From the NCBI GenBank assembly GCA_024709365.1, contig JANJWV010000174.1, positions 1 through 32,751 of the forward strand: a DNA stretch of 32,751 bases, given 5' to 3'. The position numbers and the translations under genes are program-made. The notes under the pieces were generated by a model. It had not been told where the DNA came from. It saw only the letters and a program-made list of their open reading frames with translations, and did no database searches. Shown here piece after piece: positions 9,623 to 17,242 of the stretch; positions within the stretch are counted from its first letter, which is position 1; the number at the start of each line of letters is the position of its first letter. This stretch comes from Desulfomicrobium sp. (GTDB lineage Bacteria > Desulfobacterota > Desulfovibrionia > Desulfovibrionales > Desulfomicrobiaceae).

Positions 9623-10123
9623 TCATTCAAAACGGGTAATGGAGTTGATGGACACCTGGTCGGCGGGTGCGTGTTCGTGGTCGCCCTGGGGTTTGACCCG
9701 GACTTTCTCAATTTTCTTGACCACATCCATCCCGTCAATGACCTGACCGAAAACGCAGTAGCCGAACTCTTCCTCGCCCTGATGGTCAAGGTCCGGGTTG
9801 TCGACCGTATTGATGAAAAACTGGGCGCAGGCGCTGTGCGGGTCCGCGGTGCGGGCCATGGCCACGGTGCCTTCGAGGTTCTTGAGGCCGTTCGTGGCCT
9901 CGTTGACGATGGGCGCCTTGACCGGCTTTTCGCGCATCATGTTGTCGAGGCCGCCGCCCTGGATCATGAATCCCTTGACGACCCTGTGGAACAGGGTGCC
10001 GACGTAGAAATCCTCATCCACGTAACTCAGAAAATTGGCCACCGTCTGCGGGGCCTTGTCCGCGAAGAGCTCGACCAGGAACTCCCCCTTGGTCGTGTCC
10101 ACCAGGACCACCGGATTGCTCAT
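9623..10123 (-). CDS. ppiB: Cyclophilin-type peptidyl-prolyl cis-trans isomerase
   Basis: A 166-residue single-domain cyclophilin without a signal peptide, so probably the cytoplasmic enzyme that speeds Xaa-Pro isomerisation during folding. The active-site segments FHRVVKGFMIQGG (Arg in FHR), GTVAMARTADPHSACAQFFI and FGYCVFGQVIDGMDVV are intact. GGAGGAAGG lies just before the ATG. The gene is upstream of the S1-protein gene with 29 bases between, and probably cotranscribed with it. The upstream gap to the lipoprotein gene (10124-10313) holds an AT-rich hairpin and a possible promoter. Confidence 0.93.
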   Translation of the reverse strand: MSNPVVLVDTTKGEFLVELFADKAPQTVANFLSYVDEDFYVGTLFHRVVKGFMIQGGGLDNMMREKPVKAPIVNEATNGLKNLEGTVAMARTADPHSACAQFFINTVDNPDLDHQGEEEFGYCVFGQVIDGMDVVKKIEKVRVKPQGDHEHAPADQVSINSITRFE

Positions 10124-10155
10124 TCCTTCCTCCAGAAAATTGTCTCAACAAAAAC

Positions 10156-10193
10156 GGAGCATAAAAATATACGGCTCCGGGCCGTTTGGCAAA
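10156..10193 (-). promoter_or_regulatory. Candidate promoter and overlapping AT-loop hairpin upstream of ppiB
   Basis: On the minus strand TTTGCC (10188-10193) and TATATT (10166-10171) are 16 bases apart and 43-70 bases upstream of the ppiB start. The same bases form a small hairpin (GGAGC at 10156-10160 pairing with GCTCC at 10174-10178, 13-base AT-rich loop) followed on that strand by TTTTTG. It could equally be a weak terminator of the preceding lipoprotein transcript. The two readings are not exclusive. The rest of 10124-10313 shows only minor hairpins. Confidence 0.35.
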
Positions 10194-10313
10194 CCCTTTG
10201 CCGCTGTCCCCGAACGCCGCGCAGCGCCCGCAAAAGCCGCATGGTGCCGGATCGGCAGCAACCCGCCGGAACCTTGGGAGCAGAGTGCGAATCTGCCCTT
10301 CAGTCGCGAAGGA

Positions 10314-10466
10314 TCATTGCGTCTTGCCCTTGCGATACCCGCTCTTGAAATCGCTGGCCGCGTTCTCGACACTCTTGACCGTTTTCCCGGTCCATTCGCC
10401 CATGGTCGAGCAGCCGGTGCCCAGAAAAGCAATCAGGCACGCCGCGACAATCCAGCATCTCCACAT
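10314..10466 (-). CDS. Small entericidin-like lipoprotein (50 aa)
   Basis: A 50-residue protein with a short hydrophobic leader (IVAACLIAFLGTG) ending at Cys19. A polar helix with TVKSVENAASDFKSGYRKG follows. The layout resembles entericidin-type lipoproteins (leader, Cys, then an amphipathic GKxVKSxENA-like helix), but the residues just before the Cys are not a perfect lipobox. The start is set at 10466 because AGGAGG lies 7 bases upstream; a longer frame exists with no such site. It follows the cation transporter gene by 47 bases on the same strand. Function is unknown; a small envelope-stress lipoprotein is a guess. Confidence 0.7.
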   Translation of the reverse strand: MWRCWIVAACLIAFLGTGCSTMGEWTGKTVKSVENAASDFKSGYRKGKTQ

Positions 10467-10513
10467 GGCGAACCTCCTGTCCCGTGCGCCGGTCGTGTCC
10501 GAAGCGCGGCCCT

Positions 10514-11449
10514 TCATTTTTCCTCCGGCTGGCAGCGTCTGTCGCACAACCCGCCCACCTTCCATCCGTCGAAGGAGGCATGATCCTCCCGCGGCTCAAC
10601 GTGGATGGTGATCTGCGCCCCGGGCAGGGCGGCGCGGATGCGTTCCTCCACGCCGCAGCAGAGGTCGTGGGAATGCTGCACCGTCATGGCGCCCGGAACG
10701 AGCAGGTGAAAATCCACGAACCGCACCGAACCGGCCCTGCGCGTTCGCAGGGCGTGATATTGAGTACCTTCCCCGGCCGTCTGCCCGATGGCTGCGATAA
10801 TGGATTCAACCTCGCTGGGCGGGAGGCCTTCGTCCATGAGGCCGGCCACGGAGCGGCGCACGAGAGAAATGCCGGTCCAGACGATGTTGACGGCCATGAT
10901 AAAGCCCAGCACCGGGTCCAGGATCTGCCACGATGGGGGCGCGAAGAGCATGACGCCCAGGGCGGCCACCAGCCCGGCCGAAGTCCAGACGTCCGTCAGG
11001 AGGTGCTTCGCGTCGGCCTCCAGCACGATGTTGTCGTACTCCCTGGCGGCGCGGAGCATGACCTTGGCGGCGATGAAATTCACGGCCCCCGCAGCGGTGG
11101 CCACGACGATGCCCGTCCCGAGAGCCTCCAGGGGCTGGGGGTTGAAGAACCGCTGCACCGAGGCATAGGCGATGCCCACAGCCGCGACGCAGATCAGCGC
11201 GCCCTCCATGCCGCTCGAAAGGTATTCGGCCTTGCCGTGTCCGTAGGCATGGCAGTCGTCGGCGGGCCTGTGGGCCGCGATGATGGCCAACAGCGCGATG
11301 ACGCCGGCCGTCAGGTTGACCACGGACTCCACGGCGTCGGAGAAGAGACCCACGGAACCCGTCAGGAAAAAGGCCCCGAACTTCAGGGCCATGGTCAGGA
11401 GCGAGGCGCCGATGGAAAGGTAGGCGTACCTGCGGGCGTGGATCTGCAC
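10514..11449 (-). CDS. Cation diffusion facilitator (CDF) family metal transporter
   Basis: CDF proteins are dimeric inner-membrane antiporters that export divalent metals such as Zn, Fe, Mn or Co in exchange for protons. The 311-residue protein has six predicted membrane segments. The second contains FSDAVES with Asp38, and the fifth has HLLTD (HxxxD). The loop HGKAEYLSS after the second segment is a family hallmark, and a cytoplasmic C-terminal ferredoxin-like domain (about residues 205-300) is present. The end is rich in Cys and His (HSHDLCC and a late CDRRC), which may add metal sites. It is 12 bases downstream of the cupin gene. The metal cannot be predicted safely. Confidence 0.92.
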   Translation of the reverse strand: MQIHARRYAYLSIGASLLTMALKFGAFFLTGSVGLFSDAVESVVNLTAGVIALLAIIAAHRPADDCHAYGHGKAEYLSSGMEGALICVAAVGIAYASVQRFFNPQPLEALGTGIVVATAAGAVNFIAAKVMLRAAREYDNIVLEADAKHLLTDVWTSAGLVAALGVMLFAPPSWQILDPVLGFIMAVNIVWTGISLVRRSVAGLMDEGLPPSEVESIIAAIGQTAGEGTQYHALRTRRAGSVRFVDFHLLVPGAMTVQHSHDLCCGVEERIRAALPGAQITIHVEPREDHASFDGWKVGGLCDRRCQPEEK

Positions 11450-11461
11450 GGCGGGCCTCGA

Positions 11462-11812
11462 CTAGATTTCCGGCGCCCCGGCCGGGATCAGGCACAGGAA
11501 GGTCAACGGCGCGGAGCCCGCGTTGCGGATCTGGTGTTCCTCCTCGCCGGGCACGAAAACCGCGTCGCCAGGCCCCACCGGCACCCATTCGCCCGCCCTG
11601 AAGACCTCGCCCTGGCCGGCGTGGAAGAAGATCTCGTGTTCCCAGGCATGGGTGTGGCGCGGCGTGTGGCCGCCGGGAGCGAGATCGAAGCGGCGCATGC
11701 AGAAATTGGCCGCGCCGTCGCCGTGGCCGATGATCACTCGCCCGGTGACGCCGCTGGCCGGACCAGAATTGAAGTGGACCGGTTCGGGGGCCGTGGTGGA
11801 TATGACTTTCAT
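11462..11812 (-). CDS. Single-domain cupin protein
   Basis: A 116-residue double-stranded beta-helix protein with both cupin motifs. Motif 1 reads HTHAWEHE (His53, His55 and Glu60 as likely metal ligands) and motif 2 reads PGEEEHQIRN (His93). Small stand-alone cupins bind a metal and act as sensors, isomerases or dioxygenases; no specific reaction can be assigned. I chose the ATG at 11812, where conserved sequence starts and AAAGGA lies 11-12 bases upstream. A longer frame reaching 11899 would overlap the next gene. It sits between the transglutaminase-like gene and the CDF transporter, 12 bases from the latter, so a metal-related role is possible. Confidence 0.85.
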   Translation of the reverse strand: MKVISTTAPEPVHFNSGPASGVTGRVIIGHGDGAANFCMRRFDLAPGGHTPRHTHAWEHEIFFHAGQGEVFRAGEWVPVGPGDAVFVPGEEEHQIRNAGSAPLTFLCLIPAGAPEI

Positions 11813-11849
11813 GGGTGTTGCCGTCCTTTGCTGCAGAAATTGTTCGTGT

Positions 11850-12428
11850 TCAGTAATTCCAGACGTCGAAGAAATTGAAGCCGATGAGCACGTGCACATC
11901 CCTGCGGGCCGACAGGAACACGCTCCCGCGCACCGGGCTGAAGGAGAACATGCCGTTGTCGAGCATCCAGAAATCGTCGGGTGTGTCCTGGACGATGGCG
12001 AAGGAATGCCGCCGCCCGGCGAACTCCACCGAGACCACGCCCAGGGCGTCGTCAGGAAAACCCGCGTCGCGCAGCCGGTGCATGATGGCGATGGACTGGT
12101 CCAGGCTGATGCCCCGGCCCTTGTCCAGGGTCACGGAGGAAGGGCGCCACAGGTCCCCCAGCTCGTGCTTGATCTCAAGCAGCGTACGGCGGTGGATGCG
12201 ACGCATGAGGGCCAGGTCCACAGTGCCTTTCAAGGCCTTGACCGGGCGGTCGTTCTCGAAAGTCATGGACTCCATCTGCGTCTTCTGCCATGTGCAGACG
12301 TCATCGTACAGGGGGCTGTTGCGCACGCGGTCATTGCGCACGAAGGATAGCTTCCCGGGCCGTAGCGCATAGAGCCAGCCGCGAGCCGTCGAAAGGGCGT
12401 ATCCGGACCAATATTTCAAGACATGCAT
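11850..12428 (-). CDS. Transglutaminase-like (BTLCP-type) protein with catalytic Cys apparently replaced
   Basis: A 192-residue protein with no signal peptide or membrane segment. Residues 103-160 fit the core of bacterial transglutaminase-like cysteine proteinases (BTLCP): a GDCEDYA-type helix start, an alpha-beta turn 'aGfPddaL', HAVLxV, and a vLDN strand. Here these read GISLDQS (106-112), AGFPDDALGVVSV, HSFAIV (His141) and FWMLDN (Asp157). The nucleophile position aligns with Ser108 and no Cys is nearby (only Cys45 exists), so it may be inactive as a protease. AGGAG precedes the ATG at 12428. The family call is by pattern from memory, so confidence is moderate. It is the first gene of the - strand run ending at 9623. 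Confidence 0.6.
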   Translation of the reverse strand: MHVLKYWSGYALSTARGWLYALRPGKLSFVRNDRVRNSPLYDDVCTWQKTQMESMTFENDRPVKALKGTVDLALMRRIHRRTLLEIKHELGDLWRPSSVTLDKGRGISLDQSIAIMHRLRDAGFPDDALGVVSVEFAGRRHSFAIVQDTPDDFWMLDNGMFSFSPVRGSVFLSARRDVHVLIGFNFFDVWNY

Positions 12429-12458
12429 GACGTTCTCCTGACTGTCGGTGAACGCCTC

Positions 12459-12487
12459 TTATTCAGGATTGGGCCTTCCTTTGTCAA
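12459..12487 (-). promoter_or_regulatory. Candidate sigma-70 promoter for the 12428 gene run
   Basis: On the minus strand TTGACA (12482-12487) and GAATAA (12459-12464) are 17 bases apart, about 30 bases upstream of the first ATG at 12428. The -35 is perfect; the -10 is fair. It is back-to-back with the TetR promoter in the 222-base divergent gap. Confidence 0.5.
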
Positions 12488-12520
12488 TTTGCTCCGCCGC
12501 CGCAGGCGCCGCCCCCCTCG

Positions 12521-12549
12521 TTGACAAACAGCCCCGGCCCCCATATTGA
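12521..12549 (+). promoter_or_regulatory. Sigma-70 promoter of the TetR gene
   Basis: TTGACA (12521-12526) and TATTGA (12544-12549) with 17-base spacing, about 100 bases upstream of the TetR start codon. The -10 overlaps a dyad (ATTGA at 12545-12549 mirrored by TCAAT at 12558-12562), which could be the binding site of the TetR protein itself or of another dimeric repressor. Confidence 0.55.
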
Positions 12550-12650
12550 TTGGGTATTCAATTTAAGACGTTACGACGAGTTCGCCCCTCGGGCCCGCTC
12601 ACGGCACCGGGAATTTGTCGCCAGCACCATCAGGAGAACGGGAACACACC

Positions 12651-13235
12651 ATGGCCAACGGACCGACAAAGAAAGAACTGCTGCTCAAGGCCGCCAAGGA
12701 ACTTTTCAGCGAACACGGGTACTCGGAAACGACCTTCAAGAAGATTTCCGACCGCGCCGGCGTGGCCCTGGGACTGCTCACGCACCATTTCGGCAACAAG
12801 GAGAAACTCTTCCTGACGGCCGGGCTCGACGTGCTGCACGAACTCATCCAGACCATCAAGACCAACCTCCAGGGCGTGCCCAACGGCCTCGAAGCCGTAC
12901 GCATCTTCGCCAACACCTACTTCGACTTCGCCCGCAACCCCCGGCAGGACTTCATGGTCCTCGTCCGCTGCTCACCCTTCAGCGACCTCAAGACCACCGA
13001 GGACAAGGAATTCATGATCCGCACCTTCTCGGAACTCTACGACGTGCTGCGGGACTGCGTGGAACTCGGCGTGAAGGACGGCACCATCCGCCCCGTGGAT
13101 CCGCAGCGCGCCTCGGTGGTGGTCTTCTGCAACCTCGTCGGCGGCATCCGCCACGGGCTGCTCACGCCCTACGGTGACGTGAACCTCTTCGACGACATCG
13201 TCGAATTCGTGATCTACGGCCTCAAGGCCCGTTGA
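12651..13235 (+). CDS. TetR/AcrR family transcriptional regulator
   Basis: A 194-residue regulator. Residues 8-55 form the TetR DNA-binding domain with the typical pattern LLKAAKELFSEHGYSETTFKKISDRAGVALGLLTHHFGNKEKLF in the window frame (helix-turn-helix about 28-47). The remaining helices form the ligand and dimer domain, with no recognisable ligand signature. I chose the ATG at 12651; AGGAG lies 14 bases upstream, rather far, and a TTG at 12615 would add 12 residues. Family knowledge suggests repression of neighbouring or own genes. The promoter dyad at 12545-12562 fits autoregulation, and the divergent gene run at 12428 is a possible second target. Confidence 0.9.
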   Translation: MANGPTKKELLLKAAKELFSEHGYSETTFKKISDRAGVALGLLTHHFGNKEKLFLTAGLDVLHELIQTIKTNLQGVPNGLEAVRIFANTYFDFARNPRQDFMVLVRCSPFSDLKTTEDKEFMIRTFSELYDVLRDCVELGVKDGTIRPVDPQRASVVVFCNLVGGIRHGLLTPYGDVNLFDDIVEFVIYGLKAR

Positions 13236-13261
13236 AAGTCACCCGCCGGACATTTTTTCCT

Positions 13262-13291
13262 TTGGCCTTTTGATTGGCGGACGTGTATGGT
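13262..13291 (+). promoter_or_regulatory. Candidate promoter of PilZ gene
   Basis: TTGGCC (13262-13267) and TATGGT (13286-13291), 18 bases apart, 57 bases before the PilZ start. Both boxes match consensus only partly. No clear terminator was seen between the TetR stop (13235) and this point. Confidence 0.35.
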
Positions 13292-13348
13292 GGATCATCC
13301 CCCCGCCTGCGGGAGGATCGTCTCATGCGTTCCACTCAGGAGGCATCC

Positions 13349-13687
13349 ATGCCGGAAAAACGCAAATCATCACGAACCGCATGTTTCGAAAGTTGTCTTG
13401 TGCGGCCATATTCCGGCGACTCCGCCTCATGCCCCTCCCTGATTCTGAACTACAGCCAGAGCGGCCTCAAGATCGAAACCGAATACCCGTTGCGCAACGA
13501 CGAGCACATCAAGATCTGTGACCTCGACGATGCCGTCGACGCGATGATTGCCGGAATGGGTCACCGCGTCGGCAAGGTGCGCTGGTGCACTCCCGGCCCT
13601 GCCCTCCCCTCCGGCCTCTACGAGGCCGGCATCACGCTGATCGGCGGGGTCTCCGGGAACCTCAGCCGACGCAACCCGCCGAAATAG
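13349..13687 (+). CDS. PilZ-like domain protein
   Basis: A 112-residue protein fitting the PilZ c-di-GMP receptor fold. It has an N-terminal RKSSR (RxxxR, residues 5-9) followed by a strand, then NYSQSGLKI (residues 34-42), matching the [D/N]xSxxG motif with Asn in the first position, and a later strand VGKVRWC. These are the residues that contact c-di-GMP in PilZ domains, so binding is plausible. AGGAGG is 5 bases before the ATG at 13349; earlier in-frame starts lack a site. The same region also encodes a REC-GGDEF cyclase (16228), a possible source of its ligand. Role and target are unknown. Confidence 0.65.
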   Translation: MPEKRKSSRTACFESCLVRPYSGDSASCPSLILNYSQSGLKIETEYPLRNDEHIKICDLDDAVDAMIAGMGHRVGKVRWCTPGPALPSGLYEAGITLIGGVSGNLSRRNPPK

Positions 13688-13750
13688 CTCCACGACTGCG
13701 ACCATCCGCCCCCCCGTGCCGTCCACAGCTCCGGGCCGGAAAACAAGTGC

Positions 13751-13779
13751 TTGAACTGGAGCGTGGACGAGGCTAGGAT
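13751..13779 (+). promoter_or_regulatory. Candidate sigma-70 promoter of M23 peptidase gene
   Basis: TTGAAC (13751-13756) and TAGGAT (13774-13779) with a 17-base spacer, about 92 bases upstream of the peptidase start. Each box matches four or five consensus bases. Confidence 0.45.
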
Positions 13780-13871
13780 GCGTGACTGTTTCGGCGGACG
13801 ACGCAGCTTTTTTCCTTCCGGGAGGATCCCGGACGCCGCCCTCGCCAAACCTCAACGCCCCGCAAGGACGT

Positions 13872-15269
13872 ATGACCAGAAAGAGACGAAACACCCACCG
13901 CAGGCAGCCCAACATCTTTCGAAAGAATTCCTCCAAGTCCTCCCGCGCTGCGCTGCCATTTCTCGCCTTCCTGGGAATCCTGATCATCGGCGGCGCCGTT
14001 GCCTTCAATTTCCTGGCCCCCGAGGAAATCCAGTCGAGCGTCGACTACAGCGCCATGGGCGTAGCCGCCCGGCATGACGTCCAGCCGTCGGAAAACGTCG
14101 AGGCGCAGCCCACCGACCCCCGCGAACTCCCGGTGGCGGAAGCCCCGCGCGATCCCGAAATCACCCGCATGACCGGCATCATCAAGAACGGCGACACGCC
14201 GTCGTCCCTTCTCGAAGGCTGCATGGCCCTGCCGGAGATCTACAACCTGTGCAACGAAAGCAAGAGCGTCTATTCCCTGAGCAACCTCAAGGCCGGGCAG
14301 CCCTGGACCATGATCTACTCGGGGGACGCCCTCGTCGGACTTGAGTACGAGATCGACGCTGAGGAGCGTCTCGTCGTCTCCATGACGGACGGCGGGTTCG
14401 AGTTCCGTCGTGAGGCCATCCCCTACGAAATCGAGACCAAGACCGTCTCCGGGGTCATCGAGAACAGCCTGTTCGGCGCCATCGGCCAGGCCGGAGAGAA
14501 CGACGAACTCGGCATCAGGCTGGCGAACGTCTTCGCCTACGACGTGGATTTCACCCGCGACCTGCGCCAGGGCGACACGTTCAAGGCCATCATCCAGAAA
14601 CGATACCGGGAAGGGAGCTTCGTCGGCTACGGCCCCCTGGCCGCGGCCAGCTTCACCAACCAGGGCCAGACCTTCTACGCCTACAGCTACACAGACAAAA
14701 ACGGGAACACCGCCTACTACGACCAGAACGGCCGCCCGCTGCGCAAGGCCTTCCTGAAGTCGCCGCTGCCCTTCACCCGCATCTCCTCGGGCTACACCAT
14801 GAGCCGCATGCACCCCATCCTGAAGTACCGCCGGCCCCACCAGGGCGTCGACTACGCCGCGCCCACGGGCACGCCCATCAGCACCGTTGCCGACGGCATC
14901 GTCGCCCAGGCCGGGTCCAACAGCTCCCAGGGCAAGTTCGTGCGCGTCATCCACAGCAACGGCTACGAGACCATCTACAACCACATGAGCAAATTCGCCC
15001 AGGTCTCGAAAAAGGGGGCCAGGGTGAAGCAGGGACAGGTCATCGGCTATGTCGGCAGCACGGGCTACGCCACGGGGCCGCACCTGGATTTCCGCATGCG
15101 GCAGAATGGCAAGCTCGTGAACCCGCTGAAACTCAAGGTCATGCCCGCCGACCCCATCGCCAAGAAGGAGATGCCGAATTTCAAGGCCGCCATCGCGGCC
15201 TGGAAATCGCAGCTCGAAGAACCGGTCCAGGCCGCCGCCCTGGAGCAGCCGACGCCCACCGTCCAGTAA
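13872..15269 (+). CDS. Membrane-anchored M23 family metallopeptidase (OapA/YebA type)
   Basis: A 465-residue protein with a basic cytoplasmic tail, one membrane segment (about 28-48), a low-complexity linker, an OapA/LysM-like region (about 97-145) and a C-terminal M23 (LytM) domain (about 310-425). Such proteins cleave or help cleave peptide cross-links of peptidoglycan in the periplasm during growth. Zinc motifs are HQGVD (His323, Asp327) and a NHMSK His at 371. The second motif, normally HLHF, reads GPHLDF (His404, Asp406), so the last zinc ligand is Asp in place of His. AAGGA precedes the ATG at 13872; a longer frame to 13782 would run through the promoter. Activity may be altered or retained with an Asp ligand. 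Confidence 0.88.
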   Translation: MTRKRRNTHRRQPNIFRKNSSKSSRAALPFLAFLGILIIGGAVAFNFLAPEEIQSSVDYSAMGVAARHDVQPSENVEAQPTDPRELPVAEAPRDPEITRMTGIIKNGDTPSSLLEGCMALPEIYNLCNESKSVYSLSNLKAGQPWTMIYSGDALVGLEYEIDAEERLVVSMTDGGFEFRREAIPYEIETKTVSGVIENSLFGAIGQAGENDELGIRLANVFAYDVDFTRDLRQGDTFKAIIQKRYREGSFVGYGPLAAASFTNQGQTFYAYSYTDKNGNTAYYDQNGRPLRKAFLKSPLPFTRISSGYTMSRMHPILKYRRPHQGVDYAAPTGTPISTVADGIVAQAGSNSSQGKFVRVIHSNGYETIYNHMSKFAQVSKKGARVKQGQVIGYVGSTGYATGPHLDFRMRQNGKLVNPLKLKVMPADPIAKKEMPNFKAAIAAWKSQLEEPVQAAALEQPTPTVQ

Positions 15270-15298
15270 CCCCGGCAGCCTCCGACCCGGCGCGCCGC

Positions 15299-16054
15299 CT
15301 AATCCGGCGCGCCCGGCACCACCCGGGCCAGACAGACCTCCCGGCCGTGCTCCTCGCCCGACATGGCCACCCTCACTCCCCCCTGCCCGTCCGCCTCGTG
15401 ACGGATCACGACGCCGTCGCCGGCCATGACCTCGCGGGCGTGCCGGATGCGGACGAAACGCACGCAGCGCCCGCCGATGCCGAACAGTTCGAGATGATCG
15501 GCGACCCAGTCCACGTAACGCAGATTGTTCATGTGCCCGAGGGCGTCGATATCGCTGACGCGCACGACTCTGCTCTCTGACGGCGCGGTTTCCGCGGGAG
15601 CTTCCAGCTCGGACAGCGGCTCGCCGAACGCCGGGGCGGGCAGCAGATCCCAGGGCAGAGAGAAGAAGGACTCGGCCTTGCGCGGGCGGCGGCTCTCCAG
15701 GTCCAGGCCGAACCACGCGCTCGTGCCCAGGGCGACCACCCGCCCCTCTCCGTCCAGAATGCGGAAGTCGCGATGGCACAGCAGACGCTCGGCGCGGGTC
15801 GGCCAGGTCTGGACCCGCAGCGTCTCGCCCAGGATGGGAAAACGCAGGACCTGCATGGCCTGCTCGCGCAGAACCCAGGCGATGCCAAGACGCCCCAGCC
15901 TCGTCATACCGAAGCCGAGACGTTCGGCGTGGCGCCCCGCGCTTTCCTGGGCGAAGCGGCACAGGGAGGTGATGGTGCACTCGCCCGCGGGGCCGGTATG
16001 GTACAGCTGGACGGTCTTGTCCTGTTCAAAGAGATAGCTGTCGGAAGTTGTCAT
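15299..16054 (-). CDS. Acyl-ACP thioesterase (FatA/FatB family)
   Basis: A 251-residue double-hotdog thioesterase that hydrolyses acyl-ACP to free fatty acid. The N-terminal hotdog includes RLGRLGIAWVLREQ and WPTRAERLLCHRDFRI. The C-terminal one has DIDALGHMNNLRYVDW (about 170-185), matching the D.N.H.NN.KY..W catalytic motif of the family (His and Asn ligands). It lacks the plant transit peptide, as in bacterial members. I use the ATG at 16054, with AAGGA 6 bases upstream. It converges with the M23 gene; GC-rich GGCGCGCC repeats lie across the 29-base gap. It stands alone, so its pathway role is uncertain; fatty acid release from the Fab system is the family's role. Confidence 0.88.
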   Translation of the reverse strand: MTTSDSYLFEQDKTVQLYHTGPAGECTITSLCRFAQESAGRHAERLGFGMTRLGRLGIAWVLREQAMQVLRFPILGETLRVQTWPTRAERLLCHRDFRILDGEGRVVALGTSAWFGLDLESRRPRKAESFFSLPWDLLPAPAFGEPLSELEAPAETAPSESRVVRVSDIDALGHMNNLRYVDWVADHLELFGIGGRCVRFVRIRHAREVMAGDGVVIRHEADGQGGVRVAMSGEEHGREVCLARVVPGAPD

Positions 16055-16227
16055 GGCATGTCCTTGCAACATTTTTTGTCCAGCGCAGGTAGCCCGTTTT
16101 GCCGGCGGCGGCAAGAAGCGGCAGGCTTCTTCATCTACGATGGCCATGTTCGGGCCGAGGCTCTCGGTTGCATGAAAAGGGGAATGCGACTACATGATTA
16201 AGGAGAACACACAGCAGGCGACGCCCC

Positions 16228-17199
16228 ATGATCCGCGCCACGCTGCGGCAACCCTCCAGGAGCGACACATTGTCCCACGTGCCCAGCAACCAGACGATCC
16301 TGATCGTCGACGATGAGCCCATCAACATCAAGGCGCTCCAGCTCGTCCTCGGGGACGAACACAACCTCGTCTTCGCCACGACCGGAGAGATGGCCCTGGA
16401 GATGGCCGCCAACGACCCGCAGCCCGACCTCATCCTCATGGACATCGTCATGCCCGGCCTGGACGGTTTCGAGGTCTGCGAACGGCTCAAGAACAATGCC
16501 CGGACGCGGGACATTCCCGTGGTCTTCCTCACGGCCAGATGGGAGACGAGCGAGGAAGCCAGGGGGCTGGAGCTCGGGGCCGTGGACTACATCCGCAAGC
16601 CCTTCAGCCCTCCCATCATCAAGGCCCGCATCCGCAACCATCTCGAACTGAAAAAGACCCGGGACCTTCTCGAAAACCTGTCCACCCTCGACGGCCTGAC
16701 CAACATCCCCAACCGGCGTCGCTTCGACGAGATATTCGCCCACGAGTGGAACAGGGCCGTCCGCAACAAGTCCCCCCTTTCCCTGCTCTTCATCGACATC
16801 GACCATTTCAAGAACTACAATGACTGCTACGGCCACCTGGCCGGGGACGACTGCCTCAAGGCCGTGGCCAGGATCCTGCAGTCATCGATGGGGCGCGCGG
16901 CCGACTTCCTGGCCCGCTTCGGGGGGGAAGAGTTCATCATCCTGCTTCCGGACACGCGGGAAAACGGATGCCGCTACCTGGCCGAGGCTATCCGCAACGC
17001 CGTGGAGAAGCTGAACATCGAGCACAAGGCCTCGCCCGTGGCGGACCACATCACCGTGTCCATCGGCGCAGTGACATGCGCCGACGTTACGAACTGCGAC
17101 CGCGACCGGCTCCTCGAACACGCCGACAGACTCCTCTACCAGGCCAAGCATGAAGGACGGAACAGGGTCACGTCGCAGACCGTGCCCGAAGGGTCATGA
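16228..17199 (+). CDS. REC-GGDEF diguanylate cyclase (PleD/WspR-like)
   Basis: A 323-residue response regulator whose N-terminal REC domain has DDE (28-30), phospho-acceptor Asp72 in LMDIVMPG, and Lys125. The C-terminal GGDEF domain has an intact GGEEF (232-236) preceded by RAAD (223-226) at the five-residue spacing of the inhibitory I-site. It should make c-di-GMP from GTP when phosphorylated, with product feedback. The start is uncertain: an ATG at 16228 has a poor, distant site, while a TTG at 16270 in the same frame has AGGAG 7 bases upstream and would give a compact REC start. No kinase is adjacent on this strand; kinases of the - strand cluster starting near 19200 are candidates. Confidence 0.92.
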   Translation: MIRATLRQPSRSDTLSHVPSNQTILIVDDEPINIKALQLVLGDEHNLVFATTGEMALEMAANDPQPDLILMDIVMPGLDGFEVCERLKNNARTRDIPVVFLTARWETSEEARGLELGAVDYIRKPFSPPIIKARIRNHLELKKTRDLLENLSTLDGLTNIPNRRRFDEIFAHEWNRAVRNKSPLSLLFIDIDHFKNYNDCYGHLAGDDCLKAVARILQSSMGRAADFLARFGGEEFIILLPDTRENGCRYLAEAIRNAVEKLNIEHKASPVADHITVSIGAVTCADVTNCDRDRLLEHADRLLYQAKHEGRNRVTSQTVPEGS

Positions 17200-17242
17200 A
17201 AACGCGGGGCCCGCGAGAGCCCCGAACCGCATGGAGGGAAGG

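Noticed and set aside
10194-10313. Riboswitch-like hairpins upstream of ppiB
   Set aside because: Only short isolated stems (for example GCAGA/TCTGC); no arrangement matching a known riboswitch class.
15287-15320. GGCGCGCC repeats at the convergent M23/thioesterase ends as a terminator
   Set aside because: The 8-mers are self-palindromic and lie partly inside the thioesterase coding end; no T run on either side. Not strong enough to call.
13773-15980. 735-codon open frame on the minus strand opposite the M23 gene
   Set aside because: It is antisense to a clear peptidase and thioesterase, has low-complexity Gly/Arg/Asp composition and no family motif. High third-position GC creates such shadows.
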